DNA of 64,000 nt from Actinobacteria bacterium casp-actino5 (GTDB taxonomy: Bacteria > Actinomycetota > Acidimicrobiia > Acidimicrobiales > Ilumatobacteraceae): the NCBI GenBank assembly GCA_001510385.1, contig LFFE01000007.1, positions 1 to 64,000 on the forward strand, in the 5' to 3' direction. This document shows positions 34,543 through 43,382 of this stretch, in pieces. The translations under genes and the position numbers were made by a program. Position 1 is the stretch's first letter; each line of letters starts with the position of its first letter. Under the pieces are notes generated by a model that was not told where the DNA came from, made no database searches, and was given only the letters and a program-made list of their open reading frames with translations.

Positions 34543-35151
34543 CTAGATGAGACGGTTCATGAGAACACGGCCGATGACATTCCAACCTTGTTCGCCCATG
34601 CGCTTCGCCATTTCAGGGTCGGCAAAGTTTTTGGCTGATGCGGCCATTAGTTCATCTAAGGAGTCGGTTGAGGTCACGACCGTGCCTTGGAAGGGCGAAG
34701 CGCCAGCAGCAACCGCCTGAAGGCCGATCATGCCGTTCGCACCCTCACTAATCGTTCTCCAACTGAGTTCCAAGTTTGATGCTGCAGATGCGTCATCGAG
34801 TGGTCGTCCGGCGATGTAGAGGACAGAGCCATAGCGGCCTTGGCGCTCTCCAATCTCCGACTGGATGCGGAACAAAATCCGACGGGACACGTTTACTTGA
34901 GTGTCTCGCATCATTTCGAGCATCTGTGCATCTTGATAAAGGCCTGCTTGGCCTGCCATAGCGGCGTCGATTGTTTCAAATTCGAAACCGACGATGCACA
35001 TCCCGGCCATTTCGCCTCCCATAATGATCTGGTTAGCGTTGAGGTTGGTGGCACCGAGTTCTTTCATTCGATCACCCGCCCAGCCTGAAGCCGCAGCTGC
35101 GAATTCTTGAACGTTACCGATGGAAGCAAGCACGGAATACAGGTATGTCAT
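34543..35151 (-). CDS. Uncharacterised protein with two tandem alpha/beta-barrel-like repeats
   Basis: A 202-aa protein not matched to a named family. It looks like an internal duplication. Repeat 1 (about 1-97) has YLYSVLASIGNVQEF, then FEFETIDAAMAGQAGLYQDA and MLEMMRDTQVNVSRRILFRI. Repeat 2 (about 105-202) has GSVLYIAGRPLDDAS, then STDSLDELMAASAKNFADPE and MAKRMGEQGWNVIGRVLMNRL (helix then strand, same order). The pattern resembles NIPSNAP-like or dimeric alpha/beta-barrel domains. No signal peptide or membrane helix. A good AAAGGGG site precedes ATG 35151 and two hairpins follow the stop, so it is a free-standing transcription unit. Confidence 0.66.
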   Translation of the reverse strand: MTYLYSVLASIGNVQEFAAAASGWAGDRMKELGATNLNANQIIMGGEMAGMCIVGFEFETIDAAMAGQAGLYQDAQMLEMMRDTQVNVSRRILFRIQSEIGERQGRYGSVLYIAGRPLDDASAASNLELSWRTISEGANGMIGLQAVAAGASPFQGTVVTSTDSLDELMAASAKNFADPEMAKRMGEQGWNVIGRVLMNRLI

Positions 35152-35277
35152 GATTTCCCCTTTAAAGAGTTGTTGTTAGTAAACGCTCTCCATTCTGCTT
35201 GAAAAATGTGTACATAGTGTTTCTCACACGTGAACAAGCGGAGAACACTTCCCTCGGTAACATCTCATGTCAACAGA

Positions 35278-35305
35278 AAGGACCCTTGCTTTCGCAAGGG
35301 TCCTT
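35278..35305 (-). terminator. Terminator of the initiator tRNA gene
   Basis: AAGGACCCTTGC, loop TTTC, GCAAGGGTCCTT: a perfect 12-bp stem 4 nt after the tRNA 3' end, followed on the minus strand by TCTGTTG, a weak U-tract. The 126 bp between it and the gene at 35151 hold that gene's leader, with a TTGACA at 35269-35274 but no convincing -10 partner. Confidence 0.75.
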
Positions 35306-35309
35306 CAGA

Positions 35310-35386
<77 letters not shown>

Positions 35387-35403
35387 GCGATCAGTCGTCT
35401 CCG

Positions 35404-35432
35404 ATGCTACGGACATCACCCGCAGATACCAA
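35404..35432 (-). promoter_or_regulatory. Promoter of the tRNA-fMet gene
   Basis: On the minus strand TTGGTA (35432-35427), a 17-bp spacer and TAGCAT (35409-35404). Transcription would begin about 10 nt before the mature 5' end at 35386. Confidence 0.5.
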
Positions 35433-35444
35433 CCGATTGGTGTT

Positions 35445-36566
35445 TCAGTTTGCACCGTCAAGCACACCGCTGAACCCACTCGGCTCATGTGGCCCGATAA
35501 CGAGTTGCTCAAGCACTGCAACACCCTCGCGCTCTCCTGACTTCGCTCGGCACAAATGCTGGACGTGAATCACAGTTGGGTCGAGAGGGTTCAGCGCATC
35601 CAACTGAAGCTCATCTCGCGACTCGTCGAGGTCACCCCTCCACTGACCGTGACCCCACTCAGGATGCTGGTATCCAACTCCACTCATCTGGAATCGCGCG
35701 TACGGCTCGTAGCTGATCACCACCGGCTCCGACTGCCACATGTCGATCGTCGCCGTCATTGAAGATGCCCACCGTGTACCGCTCACCCAGTCGATCACCG
35801 TCGACACGTTGTCCGCCCGACGTACCCTCGTTGTATCGAGCACCCGATCGATCGAACCCTCACCGGCATTGAACCGCTCAACAACCGCACCACTTCGATG
35901 CCACGACTTACCGCTCGCCTCCTCATTAATTGCGACATGCGCACACATGTCGTCGAGCAACGTTGGTGCCCACGTCCAGAAAAATTGCGGGACTGTTGCC
36001 GGCCCCGGCAACCCACGCGTGCCACCTCGGATTCCCCACGATCGATCACGACACCCCTGCACACGACCGAGATCAGCAAGTTCGATACGTTCACCATCAA
36101 GTGAGATCCATCCAGACCACTCAACAAACTGGGTGATTCGCGTGTAGTCCATCACCACTCGACCATTGACACGGTGAACAAATGCCGGTTCTTCGATCAC
36201 CGGAGACACCACTCGCAGCGTGAGATCTGCCGACACCCCATGATGGTCTTCGACCACGATGCGGTGCTCCAACATCGGGCTTGTGACCTCAAGCGAAATG
36301 GAGCCAACCACGGTGTGGGCACGGTCGGTTGCACACATTCGGCTCGACCTGCAGTTGTGCTGAACGCCACCTCGCACCACCGCGAACGCCGCATCCATGA
36401 CCTGACGATTCGGATATACGCCCATCGCAAGCGCAAACATCAACTCGCCGTTCGCGTCAAAACCGTTGAAAAAGTAGCGGTCATAGAGGCCCAGAGAGTC
36501 GCTCGACGGATGCAGCAATGGCGACGACGATTGATGCAATGGCAGGTCGTCGTAAGGGTGAATCAT
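35445..36566 (-). CDS. AttH/CrtC-like lipocalin-type conserved hypothetical protein
   Basis: A 373-aa soluble protein rich in beta strands with many Trp and Arg/His pairs. Stretches such as YDRYFFNGFDANGELMFALA, GWISLDGERIELADLGRVQG and CRDRSWGIRGG, PQFFWTWAP and HPEWGHGQW recall the duplicated lipocalin fold of AttH/CrtC-like proteins of Actinobacteria (DUF7064/7065 group). Its biochemical role is unknown. It overlaps the phosphotransferase gene by ATGA, and this pairing appears to be common in actinomycetes, so the two probably act on one molecule. Confidence 0.7.
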   Translation of the reverse strand: MIHPYDDLPLHQSSSPLLHPSSDSLGLYDRYFFNGFDANGELMFALAMGVYPNRQVMDAAFAVVRGGVQHNCRSSRMCATDRAHTVVGSISLEVTSPMLEHRIVVEDHHGVSADLTLRVVSPVIEEPAFVHRVNGRVVMDYTRITQFVEWSGWISLDGERIELADLGRVQGCRDRSWGIRGGTRGLPGPATVPQFFWTWAPTLLDDMCAHVAINEEASGKSWHRSGAVVERFNAGEGSIDRVLDTTRVRRADNVSTVIDWVSGTRWASSMTATIDMWQSEPVVISYEPYARFQMSGVGYQHPEWGHGQWRGDLDESRDELQLDALNPLDPTVIHVQHLCRAKSGEREGVAVLEQLVIGPHEPSGFSGVLDGAN

Positions 36567-37639
36567 TCGGAACCTCCATCGACGAGGGTAAACACATCGT
36601 TATCGATCATCTGTTGGGCATGACGCTCGGCCATTACTGCGAACATCTCATCTCCGCGTTCAGTTGCGGTGACCACTTGCGAAGCAATAACAGCCATCAC
36701 AAACCCGGTCACCGTGCCGATTCTGTAGTCGTGACGCACATCATCAAGCAAGCACGTCACCCCTGCCGCATCAAGCCCACTCCAATATCTCTCGACAAGC
36801 GCAGACTCATGCGAACGACGATCGCCCAACAGCAAACCTGAGCCAATTCCATACGCGATGTCATTCGGCCCCCGACTGAACGCTGCCGTCTGCCAATCAA
36901 GAACAGTGACCAAACTCGTGTCGCCCGAACGATCAAACAACATGTTGTCAAGGCGGTAATCACCGTGCACCACGCACAACGGCAACCGGTACGACGAGAG
37001 CAGCTGCTCAAGACTGCTGCCCAGCCAACGCGCAGTATCCAACACCTCACTCGACAATCGATCACTGAAGCGATCGAGAAAACCCGCAAGCAGCATCGAA
37101 TAAATCGACTGGCGCATTGCTGCACCGGATGGGTCGGGTACTGGCAACCAAGTGTCGTTAGCGAGTTCGTTCGCCCGCCCCCAGGTCGGGGCGTGCAACC
37201 CAACAGCAGCATCGGTCATGGCATACGCATCTGCAACCGAACAACCAGCAAGTTGATCTCCGACCTCACCTCGGGCCTGATCCATCAACATCGTGAAGTC
37301 ACCGGATTCGGCATCGATGACCGCATACCGATGATGCGGGTGCGGCACGCTCACCAGACCGGCAACGTCGCGATAAAACCCGACCTCTTTGTGATACGTG
37401 AGATGCATACGTGCTGCCTCACGACTCTCGGCATCAGGAGACGGAATTTTTGCGACGAGAGTTGCAGGCACATCATCCTGAGCTCCATCGGCGAGATCAA
37501 GATCTAGTCGAAGGCTCAGCGCAACCTGCCCGGTACCGATCCGCGTCGCAGATACCCCACGTATCGCGCCCTCAACACCAAGTGCTTGCGAGATGAACTC
37601 AGGAGTGAGTTCATCAGCGACAGTTGCAACCAGGGCCAT
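36563..37639 (-). CDS. Aminoglycoside-phosphotransferase-like (APH/choline-kinase fold) kinase
   Basis: Small-molecule kinase fold, 358 aa. The Brenner motif is VVHGDYRLDNMLFD with catalytic Asp and metal Asn, followed by VTVLDWQTAAFSRGPNDIAY with the DFG-like metal Asp. The N-lobe has LVAKIPSPD, whose Lys would contact ATP. Sequences of this kind in actinomycetes are usually ACAD10-like or hydroxyacid kinases and not resistance enzymes. The substrate is unknown. A TACCGT box 5 nt before ATG 37639 marks the start of a two-gene operon with the AttH-like gene. Confidence 0.85.
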   Translation of the reverse strand: MALVATVADELTPEFISQALGVEGAIRGVSATRIGTGQVALSLRLDLDLADGAQDDVPATLVAKIPSPDAESREAARMHLTYHKEVGFYRDVAGLVSVPHPHHRYAVIDAESGDFTMLMDQARGEVGDQLAGCSVADAYAMTDAAVGLHAPTWGRANELANDTWLPVPDPSGAAMRQSIYSMLLAGFLDRFSDRLSSEVLDTARWLGSSLEQLLSSYRLPLCVVHGDYRLDNMLFDRSGDTSLVTVLDWQTAAFSRGPNDIAYGIGSGLLLGDRRSHESALVERYWSGLDAAGVTCLLDDVRHDYRIGTVTGFVMAVIASQVVTATERGDEMFAVMAERHAQQMIDNDVFTLVDGGSE

Positions 37640-37644
37640 GGTTA

Positions 37645-37650
37645 ACGGTA
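37645..37650 (-). promoter_or_regulatory. Probable -10 box of the APH-AttH operon
   Basis: TACCGT on the minus strand with 5 nt to the ATG at 37639; leaderless-type placement. Confidence 0.35.
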
Positions 37651-37672
37651 GCCCGATCTACTAAAGCGATTG

Positions 37673-38557
37673 TCAGACGGGCAATGGCGCACGATCGGCG
37701 TTCTGGCGAATCGCCCCAGCGATCTCGCTCCAACGTCCTTCAGGAAGATCGTGACCCATTTCTGGGAACATCAGTAGGCGTGCATCAGGGATTGCTCGGG
37801 CAGTGGCCTCACCACCAGAAGGTCGCACGAGAGGGTCAACTAGACCATGGACCACCATTGTTGGTGTGCGAACAAGTCGGAGAGCGGCAGTGCGATCCCT
37901 ACTTGCAAAAATCGCCGCTGTCTGACGCTCAGTGCCCTCGACACGAATCGCGCGATCGATACCAGCAGTGGTGAATTCACGAGCTTCTGCTTCGTTAAAT
38001 GTGGGCCCCGAAATCCATTTCCACACCTCAAGCGAATGCTCAATCATCGCTTCACGATCGTTCGGATTCGGATCACCCTGACGCCGAAGCTTCAACGCCA
38101 ACTTCGGATCAATCATCCCGTTCCTACGATCGCCAGTATTCGACATGATCGACGTCAGCGACTGAACCCGATTTGGCCAGCCAATGGTGATTTCCTGAGC
38201 AATCATTCCACCCATCGATGCTCCAACCACATGGGCCTGTTTGATGCCGAGTTCATCAAGCAACCCAACAGCATCGGCTGCCATGTCGCGCAACTGATAA
38301 GGGGCGCTCACCGGTCGACGCAGAAGAACTTTCAATATGTCACCACGCTTCAAACCAGAGCCTGACATCTCGGTCGATAGCCCACTATCTCTGTTGTCGA
38401 ATGCAATCACTCGAAAGCCCAGTGCAATAAGCGTGTTAACAAGCCCGTCAGGCCAACTGGTGAGCTGAGCGCCCAAACCCATGACGAGCAATAGAGGGTC
38501 ACCATTTCCTCGATCAACGTATTCAAGTTCAACACCATTCGTCACAACTTTTGGCAT
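37673..38557 (-). CDS. Alpha/beta-hydrolase
   Basis: Esterase/haloperoxidase-like alpha/beta-hydrolase of 294 aa. Core motifs are LLLVMGLGAQLTSWPDG (oxyanion region), VIAFDNRDSGLST, nucleophile elbow VVGASMGGMIAQE with Ser, catalytic Asp in VHGLVDPLVRP, and His in MFPEMGHDLPEGRW. FDNRDSG is typical of a large actinobacterial group of unknown substrate. ATG 38557 is preferred to 38575 because TACGCT lies 6 nt before it and it starts directly with the first strand. Confidence 0.88.
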   Translation of the reverse strand: MPKVVTNGVELEYVDRGNGDPLLLVMGLGAQLTSWPDGLVNTLIALGFRVIAFDNRDSGLSTEMSGSGLKRGDILKVLLRRPVSAPYQLRDMAADAVGLLDELGIKQAHVVGASMGGMIAQEITIGWPNRVQSLTSIMSNTGDRRNGMIDPKLALKLRRQGDPNPNDREAMIEHSLEVWKWISGPTFNEAEAREFTTAGIDRAIRVEGTERQTAAIFASRDRTAALRLVRTPTMVVHGLVDPLVRPSGGEATARAIPDARLLMFPEMGHDLPEGRWSEIAGAIRQNADRAPLPV

Positions 38558-38563
38558 CCCACC

Positions 38564-38569
38564 AGCGTA
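38564..38569 (-). promoter_or_regulatory. Probable -10 box of the alpha/beta-hydrolase gene
   Basis: TACGCT on the minus strand, 6 nt before ATG 38557. This decides the start, because the longer reading frame would begin upstream of the box. Confidence 0.38.
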
Positions 38570-38627
38570 CGTCAACGCACGATTACCGTACGTATCAAGC
38601 GCACACCCCTCGACTCACACATCACCC

Positions 38628-39005
38628 ATGGCTGGATTCCGAAAAAACACCTCTCAACGACTTGATCAACTCGACAATGTCATCGCAGCTCTCAGTACCC
38701 GAGTGCAAGAACTCGAACAAGAACGCGAGACGACAGTGAGCAAGTTGAGCGAAATTGTCGAACGAACAAACCGCCTTGATGCGAGAATCACTTCTACGAC
38801 AACTGAATTAGCTCGGCAACTTGATGAACTCGGCAACGAACTCTCCGCAGTCGCTGATCAAGAACCAGTCGATGTCGCCGCCGTCGTGAACGCGTCGCTC
38901 ACCGAGATTCGACAAAGCCAAACGCAACTTGCTCAAGAACAAGCCCGGTACCAGGCAGCATTCCGCACCGACATCGCAGTTCTCATCGAACAACTGCGCG
39001 GCTAA
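38628..39005 (+). CDS. Small coiled-coil protein
   Basis: A 125-aa, highly charged protein of unknown function. Heptad-like repeats run through most of it (LDQLDNVIAALSTRVQELEQ, VERTNRLDARITSTTTELAR, LDELGNELSAVAD and QTQLAQEQARYQAAFRTDIA). It has no cysteine, signal peptide or membrane segment. The open frame extends to 38481, but the upstream part is a Pro/Ser-rich antisense read of the hydrolase gene; ATG 38628 begins MAGFRKNTSQ. It stands alone between two minus-strand genes. Confidence 0.62.
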   Translation: MAGFRKNTSQRLDQLDNVIAALSTRVQELEQERETTVSKLSEIVERTNRLDARITSTTTELARQLDELGNELSAVADQEPVDVAAVVNASLTEIRQSQTQLAQEQARYQAAFRTDIAVLIEQLRG

Positions 39006-39046
39006 CGTCGCCTCGCTAACTCTGTGCTCGCCGCGTCGCCGTCGTG

Positions 39047-41986
39047 TCAGTCACTTGCATTCAGCGAATCAAGTGCAGCCTGCACAAATGCCTCTGCTTG
39101 CGCAATGGTGTCTTGATACGCACCAAGATCTCCATCACGGAGAAGGGAATCGGCCATTGCAAACAGCGACTCTGCCTGCAATAACAACTCAGCGGTCGAT
39201 GCCCGCTCATCTGGAGAATCGGGCACCGTCAGCGACGGTTCATCCGAGGTTGGCTCGCTAGCTGCGTCATCGGTAGTTGAGTCGCCAGAGGCCTCATCAC
39301 TTGCGGGTTCCTCGTTGGACGCTCCCGAGGTCACATCGACGTCTGAACGCTCTGGTAACTCGAGATCAAGCCCTGGGAACAGATCGGTAAGTGCTTCGGT
39401 CATCGTCGATGCAAATGTCGCACGGTTCTCGTTTGACACGATGACGAACCGGTATTCGGTGATGCCATCGATCGCAACGTAGAACGGGCGCACGTACACC
39501 AATCCATCGGCAACCGGGACGATCTGCATGTCACCAAAGAGGACATCGGTGCCAGACTCCTCGTTGTCTTGGAGTGTGATCTCGCGGCTAATCAACTGCT
39601 CTGACTCGGCCTGAGTGGCAACTCGATAAGGACCAGCCGGCAGCGGATCCTGATCAACCAGATAGGTCGTCAGTCGACCATACGTGTCGGGATCGCTCGA
39701 AGCCGTGATGTACGCCTGAAGTTCAGTTCGTCCATCGTCAGTTGAGAACGGTACGTACGGACGAAGAATGACGAATTCATTCTCACCCGTCGAAGGGTTT
39801 CGTAACAGCGTGTAATACGGGACGAACCGCTCAGTGTTGAGCTCAGTCGCGAACTCACCGCTTCCAGCAGCATCAGTAGCACCGGCACCATCGAAGAACG
39901 CTCGGGGCTGTACCGAAGGTGCTTGGGACACAGACCATGCTCCCGTTCGTTGGAAGAAGTCCTCTGCGGAGATTTGGTACTTCGAATACAACTCGGTCTG
40001 CACTCGGAACAAATCTTCTGGATAACGAAGGTGCTCACGAAGTTCGTTCGGCATCTCTTCGATCGGCGTGAACATGTCAGAGAACGCACCCTGCCACGCT
40101 GAGATAATTGGATCGTCAGCATCGAGTACGTAGAACTTCACCTCGCCGGTGTAGGCGTCAACCGTCGCCTTGACCGAGTTACGCACATAGTTTGCATCAC
40201 GCGACAACCCAGTCGACCGGGTGAGTTGGACATTTCCGATGCTTTGGGCATACGGGTACTGATTTGTTGACGTGTACGCATCGATGACCCATTGAACTCC
40301 CCCATCGATGACCACTGGATATGGATCACCGTCATAATCCAGGAACGGCGCGAGTTTCTCGACACGATCTCGGACATCACGAATCAACAACAACTGAGAA
40401 TCAGAATTCACTGCACTTGACGCCAACAGGTTGTAGTCAAGGAATGACAGCGCAGTCACAGCCCGACGGAATATTCCCGACATCTCGATTCCTGCAGTGC
40501 CTGAATATGCACCACCGTCACCGCAGCCGCTCTCCGCAACCGAGGTGTTCGCCAATGCGTAATCAGTCATCGAGGGCGAGAAATAGAGTTCGGGACGATC
40601 GAGATCAACCGAGATGTAGTCCGGACGCAACGATGAGGTCACCTGGCTCACCGGCGCCATGACCAACCCACAGCCGCGAGTCGATACAAGATGTCGACCC
40701 TGCCACGACTGATTCGGAATGCCTTCGAGATCGAGTTCGCGCGCCGCAATCAACACTTGTTCGCGCTCACCGTTAATTTCATAGCGATCAACATCAAGGT
40801 CATCAACTTGAAGACCCGCAACCTCGCCTCTGTCAATTGCGAAACGTGACAACATCAAGCCGGGGCTGAGAAGTCGAACATTCTCAAAGGGCTCAGGATC
40901 CGCCTCGATATCTGCAGCCGAAAGCGAATTGAATTCAATGGGCTCCGTTGCAACAGCGTCGAGAGCCATCGCAGCCCTCGTCGCATCAACATTTCGGGCA
41001 ATGTACGGAAGTTCACGCTCGGCCTGGTTTGGTCGAACGACAAGCGACTGAATCACCGCCGGGTACACCGACCCACCGCCAATTGACACCACCAGCCACA
41101 GCACCGATGCAATGAGAGGGAATCGCCAGCGGTCGGTACGAATCGTTATCAAAAACAAAACAGCGGTGAGCAGAGCAATCAATACGAGCAGCATCAACGC
41201 TGGCAATTCAGCATTGACGACCGCATACGTTGCTCCTTGAACAACTCCTCGAGTTTCATTGGTGAGGTCGAACCGACTCAACCAATAATCACCAGCGCGA
41301 ACCACGGCGAGAATTGCGAGCAACACTGCCATATGAACCTTCGTGGCTTGACGAACAGTCGGCACCATTCCCGCAAACAGGACAGCGCCATTCAGCACAT
41401 GGGTAATCGCCGACATGACAATGATGAGCAGAAGCGCTGCGAACAGCCAATCCGACAAGAAACTGAGCAGCGGAAGACGGAACACATAAAAGCCGACGTC
41501 AGCCCCAAACTGCGGCTCGGTGACACCAAAATCCTTTGAGTTTCGGAACAACAACAGGTCTTGCCATTGCTGGGTCGCGGGTAGCGACACCAAAATGCCG
41601 AGTAGCGCAGCAACGCCATAACGAACGAGGCGCATACGCCGACCAAACACCTCGTGGAAACGCTGCACAACCGGTGGGACATTGCTCTCTAAACGATCCG
41701 GTGCAGTTCTGTCTGCAACCCAAAGGTTGATCCATCCGAGCAATAAGAACACCACAAAACACGCAGCAAACATGGTGAGTTTTGCTGTCAATTGGCCCCA
41801 GAAAATGTCGCTTCGACCGAGTGCACGATGCCACAGCAGGTCGATCCAAAATGACGCAATACCACGTCCAAAAATAAGAATGAAGAAAGCCACAGCACCA
41901 ACAACGATGAGCGCAACTCGTCCTCTAAACGCTCGTTGGGGTGCCTGGCGGGGGATTTCCGACTCAGGTCGCATGCGACCCGACAC
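39047..41986 (-). CDS. UPF0182 family membrane protein
   Basis: Large conserved membrane protein of 979 aa (COG1615/UPF0182), function unknown. The N-terminal third carries about seven hydrophobic helices (for example VALIVVGAVAFFILIFGRGI and LTMFAACFVVFLLLGWINLW). A long extracytoplasmic part follows with family-typical FVPYYTLLRNPSTGENEFVI, LRPYVPFS and PVADGLVYVRPFYV. The C-terminal 120 residues are acidic and Ser/Thr-rich and then helical. The start is GTG 41986, overlapping the upstream TAG by one base; ATG 41974 is an alternative. It is cotranscribed with the DivIVA-like gene. Confidence 0.9.
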   Translation of the reverse strand: MSGRMRPESEIPRQAPQRAFRGRVALIVVGAVAFFILIFGRGIASFWIDLLWHRALGRSDIFWGQLTAKLTMFAACFVVFLLLGWINLWVADRTAPDRLESNVPPVVQRFHEVFGRRMRLVRYGVAALLGILVSLPATQQWQDLLLFRNSKDFGVTEPQFGADVGFYVFRLPLLSFLSDWLFAALLLIIVMSAITHVLNGAVLFAGMVPTVRQATKVHMAVLLAILAVVRAGDYWLSRFDLTNETRGVVQGATYAVVNAELPALMLLVLIALLTAVLFLITIRTDRWRFPLIASVLWLVVSIGGGSVYPAVIQSLVVRPNQAERELPYIARNVDATRAAMALDAVATEPIEFNSLSAADIEADPEPFENVRLLSPGLMLSRFAIDRGEVAGLQVDDLDVDRYEINGEREQVLIAARELDLEGIPNQSWQGRHLVSTRGCGLVMAPVSQVTSSLRPDYISVDLDRPELYFSPSMTDYALANTSVAESGCGDGGAYSGTAGIEMSGIFRRAVTALSFLDYNLLASSAVNSDSQLLLIRDVRDRVEKLAPFLDYDGDPYPVVIDGGVQWVIDAYTSTNQYPYAQSIGNVQLTRSTGLSRDANYVRNSVKATVDAYTGEVKFYVLDADDPIISAWQGAFSDMFTPIEEMPNELREHLRYPEDLFRVQTELYSKYQISAEDFFQRTGAWSVSQAPSVQPRAFFDGAGATDAAGSGEFATELNTERFVPYYTLLRNPSTGENEFVILRPYVPFSTDDGRTELQAYITASSDPDTYGRLTTYLVDQDPLPAGPYRVATQAESEQLISREITLQDNEESGTDVLFGDMQIVPVADGLVYVRPFYVAIDGITEYRFVIVSNENRATFASTMTEALTDLFPGLDLELPERSDVDVTSGASNEEPASDEASGDSTTDDAASEPTSDEPSLTVPDSPDERASTAELLLQAESLFAMADSLLRDGDLGAYQDTIAQAEAFVQAALDSLNASD

Positions 41987-43332
41987 TACTCGTCAACGAG
42001 AACGAGTTCGCATTGACATCCAAGATGTCCGGGAGGGGTTACAACACCCGTCGGGAACTCAGAGCCAAGATCAACAGCGCCGGCGAGGGTGTTATCTTCA
42101 CATTCGGCACACGGTTTGGTGCCCCGACTCGCAACCCACCTCACCTTGGTTCCAGAACTAGCAGACAACAGCTGCGCGGTTGCATAAGCAACTGCCATTG
42201 CCTCGTGCAACACGGTTTGAACGTGCTCGCCTTTCACCGCTCGGTACGTTGCTCGAACTGACTTCACAATTGCAGCCGCATCACCAGAATTGTCCTTCGT
42301 AGCTTGGATCACCTGACCCCGCACAACTGACAACAATTGGTCATCAACGACCGAATCTGCGGCAGCACTCGCAGCAACACCATCGACGACATCTGCGCAC
42401 ACACTCGCCGCTCCGGCCTCAACCGCTGCGGTAAATGCTTCGGCCGTCAACTTTGCATATCGCTTTCGGTAAGCAGCTGGGCCCGGTAGCGGAGTGCGTC
42501 GCTTCTTCTCATCATCTCCATCAATCGCCGCTAGCACCGAGTCAAGCTCGTCCTCGAGAAACTTTCTTACCTCGCGCGTGAGCGTCGCCAACGTATCGCC
42601 GATCACCTCATCGCGACGAGGGATCAAAATTCCTGCGAGATCAAGTTCCTCATCAACGACGGCGTTGCGACCTGGGAACAGCGGGACAATATCGGCAGAT
42701 GGACCATCGTCGGCGTCCGCTTCGTTCGCTGACCCATCAGCCACAGTCGTCGGAGCAGACTCATTCCCGAGTACATCGCCGAGAGCCTCAGATGCATTTG
42801 TCGACATCGATTCAATCGACGACACATCGGCAGCAATCGATTGTGGATCAAGAACGGCGACGACATCAGCCGCCAGTGCTCGCGCGCGATCAAATTGCTC
42901 GGCGAGCCGACGCTGGTGCAACTCTGTTTCTTCAGCCCACAACCGAGCAGATTCGCGAAGACGCGCAATCTTCAGATTTGCCTGCTCGACATGACGGTCG
43001 GCCTCTTCGACAATTTCTCGGAGGCGAGCGCGCATCTCTGCCCGTTCGGCTCGAGTCTCCTCACGGGCAGCTACGAGTGTTCGCGACTTCTCCTCGCCAA
43101 GAATCTCAACCAACAGTTCGTCATCCAATTCCGCAAGATTCACTGCACGCTGTTGCGCCTCTGAGAGATCCTTTACAAGCCGAGCATTCTCATCGGTCAA
43201 GGTCTGCATTTCTGCAGCCACCGAAACCAGAAATGCCTTCACCTTCTCTTGATCAAAACCCTTACGAGATGTCGGGAAGGTCGCCTTTGAGATCGACGCA
43301 GGAGACGATGGATTGGGGGTAGATGCGTCCAT
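41986..43332 (-). CDS. DivIVA-like coiled-coil protein with C-terminal phage gp7-type zinc motif
   Basis: A 448-aa protein with an unusual layout. Residues 15-75 resemble a DivIVA N-terminus (ATFPTSRKGFDQEKVKAFLV, then EMQTLTDENARLV). A long charged coiled coil reaches about residue 165, followed by an acidic linker and a helical domain with LPGPAAYRKRYAKLTAEAF. The end has TKPCAECEDN and PPGHLGCQCELV: Cys408, Cys411, His436, Cys439 and Cys441, as in the SPP1 gp7 / phage-Mu F minor head domain. No other phage gene is nearby, so this looks like a domesticated domain. A TACTCT box precedes the ATG by 6 nt; it overlaps the UPF0182 gene downstream. Confidence 0.72.
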   Translation of the reverse strand: MDASTPNPSSPASISKATFPTSRKGFDQEKVKAFLVSVAAEMQTLTDENARLVKDLSEAQQRAVNLAELDDELLVEILGEEKSRTLVAAREETRAERAEMRARLREIVEEADRHVEQANLKIARLRESARLWAEETELHQRRLAEQFDRARALAADVVAVLDPQSIAADVSSIESMSTNASEALGDVLGNESAPTTVADGSANEADADDGPSADIVPLFPGRNAVVDEELDLAGILIPRRDEVIGDTLATLTREVRKFLEDELDSVLAAIDGDDEKKRRTPLPGPAAYRKRYAKLTAEAFTAAVEAGAASVCADVVDGVAASAAADSVVDDQLLSVVRGQVIQATKDNSGDAAAIVKSVRATYRAVKGEHVQTVLHEAMAVAYATAQLLSASSGTKVRWVASRGTKPCAECEDNTLAGAVDLGSEFPTGVVTPPGHLGCQCELVLVDE

Positions 43333-43338
43333 GCTCTG

Positions 43339-43344
43339 AGAGTA
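43339..43344 (-). promoter_or_regulatory. Probable -10 box of the DivIVA-like/UPF0182 operon
   Basis: TACTCT on the minus strand, 6 nt before ATG 43332, in the 50-bp gap after the Lon-like protease gene. Confidence 0.38.
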
Positions 43345-43382
43345 GACAGCCCGAGAGTCTCAACGGTGTCACCCAAAACAAA

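Noticed and set aside
36563-37639. Aminoglycoside resistance gene
   Set aside because: Only the general kinase-fold motifs are present; the operon with an AttH-like gene and the actinobacterial type of sequence favour a metabolic kinase.
42000-42150. Prophage suggested by the gp7-type motif
   Set aside because: No integrase, terminase, portal, capsid or tail gene lies nearby, and neighbours are conserved cellular genes.
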